Positions 39,153-51,455 of a stretch of DNA of 64,000 nucleotides are shown piece by piece. The translations under genes and the position numbers were made by a program. This DNA is from Marsupella aquatica (Eukaryota; Marchantiophyta). How positions within the stretch are numbered: the stretch's first letter is position 1; every line of letters begins with the position of its first letter. The notes beneath the pieces are model-generated. The model did no database searches and was not told the DNA's origin. It was given only the letters and a program-made list of their open reading frames with translations. The stretch covers positions 24,490,001-24,554,000 of the forward strand of contig OZ316893.1 in assembly GCA_973895155.1 (NCBI GenBank), read 5' to 3'.

Positions 39153-42100
39153 TAATTAAAAGTAGTTCATCCAAATCTATTGATACAAAGGGCGAGATTA
39201 AAAACATTCACCAATATTCTCTTTACTTAAATTTATAAATGTTTTTTTATAAAAGTAAATAGTGTTCAACGTAAACAGTAACCGTATTCCTGTGTAACTG
39301 CCGAAATAAAACCATCAGAACAAAAGAAGCACATCAACATTTTGAAAGGGAAGAAGGCTTTTGATGAAAGTAATGAAAAGAGGAAAGCTCGAAAGGAGTT
39401 TCGCCTCTCAAAGTGCAAAGTAAAGAGGAATGCTGGAGAAACAAAATCAAAAAAGATCAGAAGCCGAATGGAGAAAGCAAAAATGAGAACTGATTGAGGA
39501 CAGAAAAGAGGCGCAACACATCTTAATCAGAAACAAATAGATCGAGCAGAAAGAAGGAGAAGCAAAGGGAATCGATAAGGACATTGACAAGATTGATAAG
39601 GACTGATCGACCTCAACTACTCTAGCAGATCACTGAAGCTCAACGTAGTAGTCCACTACAATCCATCCCGCCCCCAATCCACACTGCAAGGAGCGCACCT
39701 CCGCGCCACAACCTCTGTACGCGCTCTCATTGTTGATTTTGATTGTTGATTTTGATCGAAGCTGCCCCATCAAAGATTGTTAACAAACAAACGATCAAAT
39801 CAGGAAGAGAACGACTGCAATTTGAACCAAAAGAGGCCATGGCGAAGTGAAAGCGATACAAAAGGGCGAGATACAAAAGGAAGAGATACAAAAGGGCGAG
39901 AGAGACTAACACAACGCCCCGATGATCCAGAGAACAACAGAAAATTGAAAGAGTAAATTCCGTCTGCATACGACAATGCTTGCTAGTTGCTACCCAGGCT
40001 GGATCATGATTGATTGATTGATTGCTGCCCCAGTTGCTACGCGACTAGCAACGAATGCAGGACAGAACTCTAATCTAGCCATACACGACAGGAGAGGACA
40101 GTAGCCATGCACGACAGGGGAGGTAATTGCTTACGCAGGGCATGGCCTGGTGACGCATTTTAGCAGTAGATTCACCTTTGTGAAGCTTTTTGTGTAAGTT
40201 GGAGTTCCCTCTCGGCAGCGTGTTGGTGGCTCTTAACTTTACTGCGCCTTGAGATTTCCCACCATGTTTTTCCAGATAGATTTTTTTGTTCGAGTGGGCC
40301 ATACACGATCGGGGCAGAGAAGAGCTGTAAGGCAGCGACCTGAGCAGAAGAAAAAGGCAAAAGCAGATCGATCGAACAAGGTCACTTTCTTATGAGCACC
40401 TCCTTGTCAAACACACTGAGTAATTAATTGTCATTCTCGGGCGAGAACTGTAAACATGTGGAGTCAAGTTAGGAACGGATTTGTCCTCAGCATGGAGTCA
40501 GTGCTCAATAATAGACTCTTCACCCTTGGGGACTGTAATATCATGTGCTTTCAGGAATTGAAGTCAGCAACATACACTTTCGCAGTCATTTATAGCCAAA
40601 CTTGCTAACGACGTCCACTTGGCAATTGCAATGCTGTCCCTAAACTGGCACCTCAAAATTCATGTTCAGTGTCAAGTAGTTTGGCCAAGACTTGCACCAA
40701 AGCGCCTATGATTAGGGCATTCACCATTTTTTCCTTCACGAGCAAGGAAACTAACTTATACTATACATCAAATAGCTACAGTTGAAATGCCTCCATGTAT
40801 TGAGATTCTATAGCCTCGAACTTAGCGACTTCCCACAAGCCGATCTTGAAAGGATAGCAAATGAACAATCGTCTTGATTAAGCTGGCCCAAAAAAGTCAG
40901 TTGTTTCCATGATGTAGTACAAGTTTCATTTTTCAGAACAATGTGGTGTATCATGCAAAAACAAATTATGACGAGTCCCAATAAAAATAGTCATTGCCGG
41001 AAACATATTTATCTATATCAAAAATAACTATCTACTTTTTAACACATTTTTTATCTGTATCAATAACTATCCAATTTTCAATCTCAATCGAATAAAAACA
41101 GGTGGGGGTCCACGAACTAATTCAAAATGAGAAAGTGAAGAAAATTAGGAAAAATCTCTATTAGCCAAATTGAAAAAAAAACTTTAATCAATGAAATAGT
41201 TAACATCAGAACCATGTTTCACATTAATAACACTTCATGATTTTGTCATTTTTTTCCTCCTTGTTGGTTTCCAGACTGCCAACGTTTTTGCAAATGTCAA
41301 TATTTTCATGACATTGACACTAATCCACAAGTGAACAACACATCATCTAATATGTTGGATGCCTAGGATCCCAATTAGGATTAACTCAAAATGCCAATGC
41401 AAGGGATTTAGCTTGCATTAGTACAATAGTCAGTGTATTTAACACCTGTTTTCTGCTTGTGTGCATAATCTCTGCCTAATTGCTACCCCATCTACTCACA
41501 TGTGTTAGAGGTCAGTTCACTAGCGGGTTCACTAGCAATATAGAAAAAACAATTCAGTTGGGCCTCAACCCCATCCAAAATGCCATCTCTGGAGAACATG
41601 TTTTCTTTTGATTCCTGGCCCATGAGTCTCTCAGGTTTTAACTAAAAAAATTGATAAAAATATTTTTCTTGTTGTCTTGTAGTTTGTTATCAAGAAACTT
41701 TTAGTGGACAAATGAGTCCCTTAATTAATTAATGATACTATGTTTTAAGTAAAATCTTCTTAGGGGAGATTTGTCCTAAATTAAGATCCAAGAGCTTACA
41801 TTCTTGAACATGATCTCCTAAGAAGAAGATCATTAACTTACTTAAGGCCCTTCAAAAAAACCTATTAATATGGAACAAATTTATTTTCTGGGGTTTGCCC
41901 TTATTGTTTAAAAACTATAGTTAGAACATTCCCTAAATTGGCTGTAAAACACTGCAATTTGTTGTTAGTACTAACCTTGGATTTAGAAACCCTAATATTC
42001 TTCCACAAAAATTTATGTGTATTCTTAGCAAACCCAATAAAACCCCATACACAGTTGCACATGATGGTTGGGGAGTAACAACTAAACAAGTTAGATGGAC

Positions 42101-42540
42101 CACTCTAACTTGGATGGAAGTTTTTCAATTTTGGGAAGATTTAGATAGTGTCTTTCACTGAAAAAGTAGTCATATTCAGTTGTGCCATGCAATGGTCATT
42201 CTTTTTGTCTAGCACACTTGAAATTTCTTGTGTTTTGTATTATAGTATGCTATAAAAATTGTGGTCTTGTATGGGAAATTTTTGCATGATATTAATTACT
42301 GGAGTGACTGCATGTGGTTTGGTTTGTAAGACAAATTGTGATGTACCGTTGTTGACAGAATTACAGGGTAACTTTAATTGGTTGACAATACCAAAGTTTT
42401 TTCCTCATTTCAAATGATAAACTAATTATATCAGGTTTTTGATCAAAATTTTAGGATGTGTGCATCAGAGATATCCGCAAGCCAGGAAAAGCTTTATTTT
42501 TGAAGTACAAATAATTTATATTGTTTGCAAAGTCATGAAT
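39153..42540. other. Intergenic, simple repeats only
   Basis: No gene is supported. A small repeat of 'gatacaaaagg(gc)gaga' is at about 39853-39903 and GATT repeats are at about 40008-40023. A segment near 41880-42070 shares word order with the MITE family interior but lacks ends. Confidence 0.45.
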
Positions 42541-42684
42541 CCAATGGTCTCCATGGTATATAATGTCAACAATCATTGTTGCATAAATGCAGTGGTCTTC
42601 ATAGTATGTGATGTCAAAATTCATTGTTACATAAATGCAGTGGTCTTCATAGTATATAATGTCAAAAATCATTGTTCCATGAGG
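42541..42684 (+). repeat. 48-bp tandem repeat, three units, open in one frame
   Basis: Units with 'tggtcttcatagtatataat' and 'gtcaaaaatcattgtt' recur at exactly 48-bp spacing (gtcaa at 42565, 42613 and 42661). Because 48 is a multiple of three the + frame stays open and repeats a 16-residue pattern. I see no other sign of coding. Confidence 0.85.
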
Positions 42685-43484
42685 ACGACAACTTTGGCAA
42701 AAGATTTTTGTGGGTTATTCCAAGAATCTTTAAAGACTAATTTTAAACATCTTTATAGAATATTTTAGGTCTTTGCCGGGGTCTTTGTGGAATACTCAAA
42801 GACTATTGCAAAGTGTTTCACCAACTGAGTGCACCTCAAGTTAGATGCCAACTAACCTCCCCTACGCTCCTCTTCAATTATGCATGAATGTTCTTGTGCT
42901 ACTCTCTATCCTTGGGCATAGGAGTAGCAAAGGATCTCAACTGGTCATGTGTAACAAATGGCTTGAATGTGATGGCGCTTATATCATGCATGATTCGCCT
43001 TCTACATGCTTATGGGGACCTGCCACCCCAAGACTACCTCTGGTTCAATGTTTCTGGCTCCCAGCTAGCTAGCCTCCTGGCTAGCCTGAGTCTAGTCGGG
43101 ATCATACAAGGCCACGATGTCCAATTCTTGGGTTTGTTAACAATGGTACACATGACATTGCAATCAGTACATGTGAGAGCTCATGATAGTGCTACAAGTA
43201 ACCACTCATGACCCTGGACCTTCCTTACGATGCAGCCTTGTTGGACTTATAGGGTATTGTAATGGGTCTACAACTTACAATTTTTTTCTTTCAATTGCTA
43301 AGATTTAAATAAACCGATGGTCAAAATACACTGACAGCTTTTCATTGTGTATCTCTCATTTAGTGGGTTGGTCACTTATAGTTGGGGAGGTAAATTTAGG
43401 GTAGTTAGTGTTTTTATTATAGACCCCCGTGAGAAGTGCCTTTCAAAATTCTTGGCTCCACGTGCCACCAGCACTACTACATAT

Positions 43485-44025
43485 TTGCCAATTTTGCGAA
43501 GGCGTTTTACAAGAGGAAGAAAGCTTTGCAAGATTAATCTCATCGCTAAACTTGCGATCCGATACGCATCGCACTTAGCGCATCTACACACATCGCAACA
43601 CATAATTGCGAAACTTAGACCATCGCAACATTTTACGACACTTCAGGTATCGCAAAACATTTCCGAAGCAATTACCATTGAACAAGTTAGCGATCTTTAC
43701 CGCTTCGCAAATTCATTGAGATGCGCCGGAAAACTAAATGGTTGCGAATATTTAAGCATCTCAAAATATTTTGCGAGTCTTATTGTCTCGCAAATGAGAG
43801 ATGTTTGTGGAATATATGGCTAACTTGCGATAGTAATAGGCTCGCAAATCCTGTGCCTGTCTAGGGTCTCATTTTGTGAATGTTTTGGTTTTGCAACTTT
43901 GAGATGGTGGTATCTTCGGAAGTTTGCGATGAGGGAATGATGGCAATTAGGGAGCAGTTAAGTATCGCAAATGTAGCGATGAGTTTGCGGGTGTAGGGGT
44001 TTCGCAAGATGTTTCGCAAAATATT
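43485..44025. repeat. Left subterminal TTGCGA/TCGCAA array
   Basis: Sixteen copies in about 540 bp, in both orientations. In the maize En/Spm system such short subterminal repeats bind the TNPA protein and are needed for transposition and epigenetic control. The same role is inferred here. Confidence 0.9.
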
Positions 44026-44035
44026 ATGAGCGCTT

Positions 44036-44575
44036 CAAAGAGGTGGAAAAGGAATGGGATTGGGGAGGGAGGGTAAAGGAGGGTGGATACATGTAATTTT
44101 TAGGGAGGGACAATGAAAAGGAGGAGGAAGGGAATGGGGCTAGGAGGGACAAGGAACGGAGGGATCCAAGAGGGAGGATACAGGTTTAGGGGGCACAAGG
44201 AAATGAGGGAGGAGGAAGGGTATGTAGATATAGTTTTAGGGAGGGTTTGGATTTAGGGAGTGAAAATAAAAAGGAGGGAGTTTAGGGTTTAGAGAGGGAC
44301 AAGGAAAGGAGGGAGGGTATTGGTTTAGAGAGGGACAAGGAAATGAGGGAGGTTTAAGGGTATAGGTTTAGGAGGGAGGAGAGAAGCTAGGTTGTATAGG
44401 TAAGAGTGGGGGACAGGGGTGGAAAGTAAGGAAAGTATAGGGTTGAAATAGAAAGCCAGGGGTTGGGACAAGGAGAGGAAGGAGGAAGGAGGGTTTAATA
44501 AGAGGGACAGACAATGAAAGAAAGGAGGAGGGAGGTGGGTACAAGTAATAAGGAGAACAGCTAGGGGGGGATTAG
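44036..44575 (+). repeat. Purine-rich GGGAGG minisatellite-like tract
   Basis: About 540 bp in which the + strand is almost wholly purine, built of variants of 'gggagggacaaggaaagga' and 'tttaggg'. It separates the left subterminal array from the 3' end of the transposase gene. Runs of three or more G at short spacing could form quadruplexes. The minus-strand frame here is an artefact of composition. Confidence 0.75.
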
Positions 44576-44826
44576 GAAAGCATGGAGGATAGAGGACTAC
44601 AAGCAACATGAGTTTTCTTTGCATAAAGTCTACCAAAAGGTGTGGTGAGTATGGGGTAGGGATGGGAGATATAGAAAACAACATTTGAAAATGATATACT
44701 TACAAAACATAAGTTTATTGATAATTGAGAAGCACATATTTCTCCATTCTACCGAGAAGAGAAATCTTCATATCATCAAATCTAACTATATATCCGTGTA
44801 GCTATATATCCACAAACACAGACCCC

Positions 44827-47800
44827 TCAAACTTGGTCCTCATCATCTTCAGGTTGGGACACAACCAGAATATCAGGCTTTTCCCCAACGATTGAACAAG
44901 ACCGTGGCACATATGTGATGACAAGTGACCATTCCTCTGGGTTTGGGGGGTATGGAATATAGAAACATTGTTCCACATGACTTGGAAAAGTGAACGGCTC
45001 TGATGTTTGCCAATGAGATGGCTGGAAACTAGTGGCAGACGTCTTCAGTCGTGTAAATCCACACTCATCTTGAACCACAGTAGGATTGTTACCTGCAAGG
45101 TTCACTTTGAACCACTTGCACTTGAAGACATACTCTTCAAACTTTGATTGTGCATCATAAGATATCACTAGAATCTCTTCTACCTTTTCATAATGTGACA
45201 CAACATCTCGAATAATATTTGTGTCATGGCGACTGCTGCGGGAATCTTGAGAGAATTGTCCTTGAACTCCACAATCAAAGGTACGACCCCTCTTCTCATC
45301 AAGGGAAGAAATCCTAAAATCCATCAAACCATAAGGATATGTTACACAAAAATAGACACAAACATATTCCAATTAATTGAACACACCAAGAATCTGCCTC
45401 TTCAATATATGTGCTTGTATTACAAATGAATTAAATTAAACCAAGTGATTCAAATCAAAGGTTACTACGGTAGATGGAGATCACCTGAAATGTCTTCCTT
45501 GTGTCCACATTGCTGTCCTTGTTGTAACCACTCTCAAGGGACCATGAACAATGGTACGAACATCATCTGTGATAGCCGGAAAATGTAATACACTCTCTCC
45601 CCTGACCACCATGTCATCCACCTCAACTAACTTCTCCTTCATATAGTCAAGGTACTTTGGAAAAATCCTTGGTCTTGTGCTGTTACTTTTGGCATCCTCA
45701 TAGAAATCCCTCCATTCTTCCATGATAGTGCTGTTACTCAACATGAATGTGGTCAGTTGTTTCACCTCCACTGGTGTCAACATGCGAGTTTTCCTAGCAC
45801 CTGTTAAACGATCCTCTTCATCTTCCCTCTCCTCTACCCAAGTACGGGGAGAGGTACAATCAATTGTGGCCAATATGTTACTACAATAGAACATACTCTC
45901 AGCTGCTAAGTATCCTGTAGCCATGCTTCCCTCAACCCGTGCACGGTTACGTACATAACCTTTTAACACTGCCATGTATCGTTCTAGCCAATACATCCAC
46001 CGACAATGCACAGGACCTGCAATGGCCACCTCATGAACAAGATGAACAAGTAAATGCACTTGACAGTCAAAAAAGGAAGGAGGAAGGGCCTTCTCCAACT
46101 TGCATACCACCTCTGCTGCCAAAACCTCCATCCCAGGGATCTCATCAGTATATATCTCCTTAGAGCATACCCATCTCAATAGTTTTCCCAATGACCAAAG
46201 GGCATCTTGCACTTCTTCACTTGCCAAACCTATTATGGCCACAGGCAATATGTGCTGCAATAACCTATGGTAGTCATGTGTCTTGAGATACCTTGGCCAC
46301 TTATGATTGTCCTCCATCCCAAAGGCCTTTCGGAGATTGGCACCATAACCAGTAGGAAACCGCATGTCTCCTATGCGATTCTGAAACTCCCTTCTCTGGC
46401 CAATAGGAAGCACCCATGGAGCTGAAGGTCGATGCTCGATCCCTGTGATAGGATCACTTATGACCCACACGTCTGGATGCATCTCAAGATCCTCACAAGC
46501 CTCCCTGAAGTTAGTGTCTTTCTCTCCATAGAAAGCCTTTATCAAAGCCTTTCCCACATTTCCCTCAATGTGCATGGGGTCTAATAGATGGCGGATCTTC
46601 AACTCACCCCAATAGGGCAAAGTGGTTAATATACTCCACCTTGTCAAGCCACTACCGTCAAATTGCATGGGATCCTCTGGGTCTGCCACTCTTGCAGCCA
46701 TGTCTTTCCAGTGTGTAAAAGTTGTTGGCTCAGGTACATCACGCTCGTCACCAAAGGGCATATCAATAGAGGAAAATAGTAGTGGGTCACGCCTCATCTG
46801 ATGTCCCATTGGAAGAAACTTTGTATGCCCAAGATAAACAATCTTGCGAAGATGTGATGAATACTTGGCTACATCACCAAGGCTTGGGCCACAAGTGGAG
46901 CAAGCCTTGTAGCCTTGGGTTTGCAACCCACTCACAAAGCCAAATCCTGGTCATATAAACACACATTATGTTAGGATTAGCACATGGAAATGAGGGGATA
47001 CCATGCATTAGAATATGATGCATTTAAACAACAAAGTTCTTACCTGGGTAGTCATGCATGGTCCACATACAAACCCCTTTGAGTTTGAAAACCCGTGGGG
47101 TACCCCCTGTAGTCTTTCAACCATCATATGCCCATACTCCTTCCCATAATTTCTGGAGTTCCTGAACCAGTAATGTCAAATAGGTGTCCATGTTCTTCAC
47201 CTTCTTTGGCCCTGGGATAATCAAAGATGGCAACAAAAAACCCTTTTTCATGGACAACCATGGTGGAAGGTTGTAATTCATGAGAACCACAGGCCAAACC
47301 GATGTAGGTCTCCCCTTCCCTCCAAGTGAATGAGGGCTAACTCCATCTGATGCCAACCCCAGTCGCACATGCCGAGGGTCACGCTCAAAATCTGGCCATG
47401 TTGATTCCACATGTTTATGAGCAGGAGAGTCAACTGGTAATCGCATGACACCGGGCTCCGAACGATGTTTCTTGTGCCATACCATCAACTCGGCCAAGTC
47501 AGAACATCTATACATGTGCAACAAGCGAGGAATTATGGGGAACCAACAAACTGCTTTCCTTGGTACCTTCTGGGTTAGCATGTTTGGCTCATACCGTGGC
47601 TCATGACACACTGTGCATTCTGTGATATGGGCTATATCCCCGTGAAATAACATGCAATCATTCACACAGGCATGAATAATATGGTAATCCATACCAATGG
47701 ATGAGAGAACCTTCTTTGTATCCTTCCAGGTCCCTGGCAACACATTCTCCGAGGGTAACATCAAGTCATGACAATATTCAAATATGTCTGATAACATAGA

Positions 47801-49630
47801 ATTGCTTGTCTTGTGTTTGGCTTGAATATTCAAGAGCCCCAATATGGCAGAAAGACGGCTCAACCGAGCACCCTCAAAAATAGGTGTTCGAGCATGTTCC
47901 TCTGCCTCTTTCCATTGTTGTTGTCCCTCTGGAGTATGTTGTGGCCGTGGGTCATTTGAAGGGCCAACCTCATGACCAATGTGAGGCACATCATCCTCAA
48001 CATCGGCACCAAACCAATCAACCATGAAGTCATCCATGGCTCTATCTTGATCATGCATGACCTGGTCATCAGTCCGAGGTGCGGCTTCCTCATCAGCACC
48101 ACCTACATCATTACTTGATGAGGAATCACCCTCTGATGGTTCTCCCTCTTCTGGCATACCCATCTCCCGATATGTTGCTCTCAACCTTCGTGGTAACATT
48201 TGTTGAGATGGTTGCGCATTCTATGCACATTACAACCAAAAAACCTCCTCATGTATATTTGACCAAGTACAACAAATTAAAATAGACTTAACACCATTCA
48301 TTCAAGACATTAAGAATTAAAGTAAATGCATGGGCTAAAACCTTATTACTCCAAAATGAGCCCAAAGGCCATATATATAATAGTAAATGGGAAGTCCAAA
48401 ATAGGTGCAAGAGGATAAAGGACATGATTTCCTAATCCCACTCATAGTGTGTGAATAACTCATCTCCTGCTCTAATGGTCCTAGTAGCAAGAACTAAGCA
48501 ATGGTCCTTATGATATGTCGTGCCATATGGTGCCGGCATTGGACCATCAGTAAAAACCCACTCACAATTGGCCCTATGCTTGGGCCGAGTCCCCACAGTA
48601 CTATTTATGAAACCAGCAATATTCCCATTACGTATGGGATCACCATCTATCACCCGCTGCTCACTATACCTTCTAGTGCTACCATCAAAGTATCCATCTC
48701 TAGAGCATATGTTTTCCACTCAGGATGTTGTGCAAGGATCATGTTCCAATGTCTTCTCTTGTAGATGGGTCCACCGTATGGGAACAAAGTAGGACCCTCT
48801 CTACCACGAACACTTGACCCACCCTCCTCATCCATGATGATATCCTCACAAGCAAATACTCCATATCCATGTCTCTGTCCAAGTGTGGAAGTTTTCACAA
48901 TCCAACGTCTACCCCAAACCACAATCTCCTCATCAAAATCTGTAAAATAAGGCAAGCCAAGAGTGATAGGTTCCCAATCCTTGATGATAGAGGCACACTT
49001 GCCAGTGAATGAAAAAACACCCCACCTACCCTGAACTAGTGTTCTGGATGGGTCATTGGGTGCTCGTGGCCTCCTGTTGGATTGGGGCCTGGACCAGGGT
49101 CTTCGTGTCTCAGTGGGCACATGAGGGTGTTCCCCTTCTGTCCCATGACTGGTACTAATTCCCAAACCCAAGGCTTGTGAAAGTGCATTGCCTATAGCAT
49201 CTAAAACTCCTTGTGATGGGACATAGGGTGGTGGTGTCACCAATCTACGCATACTGGATCCCTATTCCATGCAAACACCCACAAACAACCAAATGTGTAA
49301 ACCATATGTGTAAACATTGATTCACCTCTAAAAATAACAGTAAAGAACGGCAATCAATTGAAACAAACTTACCATATGGGATGAAGAAGCCCCGGGAGTA
49401 AGACCTCTATGACGTCCATATCTCTCAATATGTTGAGCACACACATAAGATTTTTGAGAAATTTGGCCCACACATCTGGTGCAGTCACAAAGTCTTCGGG
49501 GTGGACCACGAGGACCGGTAACCTCGGGCTGAGGAGGAGGGGGTATATCATCATCAGAGGAGTACTCACTACTGGATAGTTCAGAGGAAGAGGACATATC
49601 CACTGCCACATTACATTGCATGTAGGGCAT
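44827..49630 (-). CDS. CACTA TNP2-type transposase, four exons, one internal stop
   Basis: This is the catalytic transposase of the element. The exon model is 49630-49373, 48220-47044, 46946-45485 and 45313-44827. All introns are GT-AG, and phases 0, 1 and 2 fit exactly to 1128 codons including the final stop. Exon 1 has an acidic Ser-rich start and CDCTRC...HIERYG, like the N-terminal zinc-binding part of TNP2. Exon 2 has HACVNDCMLFHGD, a CxxC pair and LASDGVSPH (first catalytic Asp). Exon 3 has DPMHIEGNV (second Asp), KTHDYHRLLQ and ERYMAVLKGYVRNRARVEGS. Exon 4 is a DUF4216 domain (FKCKWF...FTRL). One in-frame TGA at 47119-47117, just after GVWAYDG, would truncate the product. It is a C-to-T type change in an otherwise open frame. 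Confidence 0.9.
48432..49630 (-). CDS. SET-domain protein inside the transposon, sharing exon 1 with the transposase
   Basis: The SET exon (49261-48432) lies within the 1152-bp first intron of the transposase. A 111-bp GT-AG intron (49372-49262) joins it in phase 0 to the same first exon, giving a CxC-zinc N terminus plus a SET domain. SET landmarks are RWIVKTSTLGQRHGYGVFA (GxG, cofactor site), GNIAGFINSTVG (catalytic-site Asn, with Ser in place of the usual His) and AGDELFTHYEWD (catalytic Tyr), followed by TAG. SET enzymes transfer methyl groups to lysine, often on histones. One 1-nt frameshift near 48700 separates the two halves; the exon is 830 nt, one short of a multiple of three. No post-SET cysteines are seen. 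The substrate is unknown. Confidence 0.8.
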
Positions 49631-49679
49631 GATTAGGAAAAATTAGGCCATATATAAAGCGATTTTTAAAAAAGTGAAC

Positions 49680-50790
49680 TAAAAAAACAATTAGGTTGGT
49701 TTATACATGGGGTTTTATTACCCTTTTATATTTGTTAGCATGAAACCCAAATTAAGGTGAGTGTCATGCAAGAAGAAACCACATTATAACCTTTGGGAAA
49801 ATTGTAATACCCTATGTCCTAAGTGAGGTTAGATTATTACCTGAATGAGACCCAGGCTCAACAGTGCCTATAGGTCACGTGGCTTTTGGAACATTTGCCA
49901 AATCTAGAAGTAGGAGGAAAATACTGGAAACAAAATGTAAGTTTGGATGGTAATTAGCAGCCGTCAAGTTGTGGAATCTTAGACATTTACCCACATATAT
50001 CATGGCACAACAAAGAAGGGCAAGCATAAAAATCTGTACTAACAACATTGACTGTATACATGATGTTATACCTTTTAGATGCCCGGGTTCCCACAATGCA
50101 TATGCATTAGACAAAAGTTGAGGTAGTAGTGTTGGCCCTGCGTTGTATCATGATTACATGGGTTTTCCCCTCAATTGTTAGCATAAAACCCTAAACCCTA
50201 AACCCTAAACCCTTATCCCCCCTCGAGTGAAAGGTGAGTGTCATGCAATAAAAACCCACCCTAGACCCCTGGGAAAACTCTAAAGGCCTAAGCCCAGAAT
50301 GAAGTTGGACAATAATTACCTGAATGAGATCCGGACTCAATAGTGCCTGTAGGTCGTGTGGCTCATTGAACATGAGCTGAATCTAGAAGCACGAGAAAAA
50401 TACTGGAAACAAAAAAGTAAGTTTGGATAGCCATTAGCTTCTCTCAAGTTGTAGACCCCCAAACATGTGCATATAGATATTCTTGCACAACAAAGAAGGG
50501 CAAGGTTTATGAACAATCTCTTTATCAAACCCTGCTAACATACATGTTTAAATATACCTTTTAGATGTCCGGGTTCCCACAATGCATATGCATTAGACAA
50601 AAGTTGAGGAAGCAGTGATGGTCCTGCACTGGATCATGATTACATGGGATTTCCCTCAATTGTTAGCATAAAAACCAAAACCTCATCCCGCTTCAAGTGA
50701 AAGGTGAGTGTCATGCAATAAAAACCCACCATAGACCCTTGGGAACTCTAAAAGCGTAAGCCAATGAAGTTAGCAAAAACCTAAATGGTC
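49680..50790. repeat. ~475-bp tandem repeats between the divergent transposon genes
   Basis: Two full units and one partial unit occur. Markers are 'gtgagtgtcatgcaa' at 49757, 50231 and 50706 (474-475 bp apart), and 'tcccacaatgcatatgcatt' near 50091 and 50576. The array lies upstream of both transposon genes and probably holds their regulatory sequence. Confidence 0.9.
50188..50214 (+). repeat. Short interstitial plant-type telomere repeat (CCCTAAA)n
   Basis: Nearly four CCCTAAA units occur in the middle unit of the 475-bp array only. The matching places in the other units have only degenerate forms. CCCTAAA is the common plant telomere unit. Confidence 0.85.
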
Positions 50791-51279
50791 AATTCCCTTC
50801 AACCATCCTATGCTTCTCTCTACCATAATTATATGCCACCCCTCTTGGTTACCCTCCTAAGATACCATAAAAGTAACCCAAGATACTATAAAACTGAAAC
50901 CTCTCTTTCAAACCCTCCTAAGTTGGCCTAAACCCCAAAACCCAAAACATAAAACCCCTCCTAGCTCTTACCCTCCAATACATATAACCCCAACCTTCAT
51001 AAATAAAACCCCCTGCAAACCCAAAACATAAAACCCCTCGTATCTAAGCCAATCTAAGCCCAACCTTCACAAAAGAAACCCTCCCCTAACCAGGCCAAAC
51101 CCCCTCCTCTTACCCTGCAATATAACTCCTTCAATTTTCTAACCCCCCCAATCCTTATCTCATCACATCCCACTAAAATGCAACATAATCCTCTACATCT
51201 ACCCCATTTAATGTTCATAAGCCCCCTTAGTATCCCTAACAATACATCAAATACGCATGCGAGACGGGGGTTATGGCAA

Positions 51280-51365
51280 AACCAAATAGCGAAGGCTTTT
51301 GCGAATCTTGAAGCTTCGCAAAGATGCATCGCAAATTGCGATGCGAAACGAATTGCAAAGCCCAA
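51280..51365. promoter_or_regulatory. TTGCGA cluster just upstream of the plus-strand transposon gene
   Basis: Four TTGCGA/TCGCAA copies lie in about 85 bp, ending some 95 bp before the ATG at 51456. In En/Spm, TNPA binds such motifs near the element promoter. Autoregulation by the element's own protein is inferred. Confidence 0.6.
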
Positions 51366-51455
51366 TATTTTGAATCCTTATGGATTGCCGAGCGCGGACA
51401 AGGCAGATTCAGTTCATTCAGGCCTGAGGAGAGCAACGAGGGCAAGGGCGGAGCG

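Noticed and set aside
44325-44684. 119-codon minus-strand open frame (Pro/Leu/Ser-rich)
   Set aside because: It is a by-product of the purine-rich tract on the other strand, and its composition explains the missing stops.
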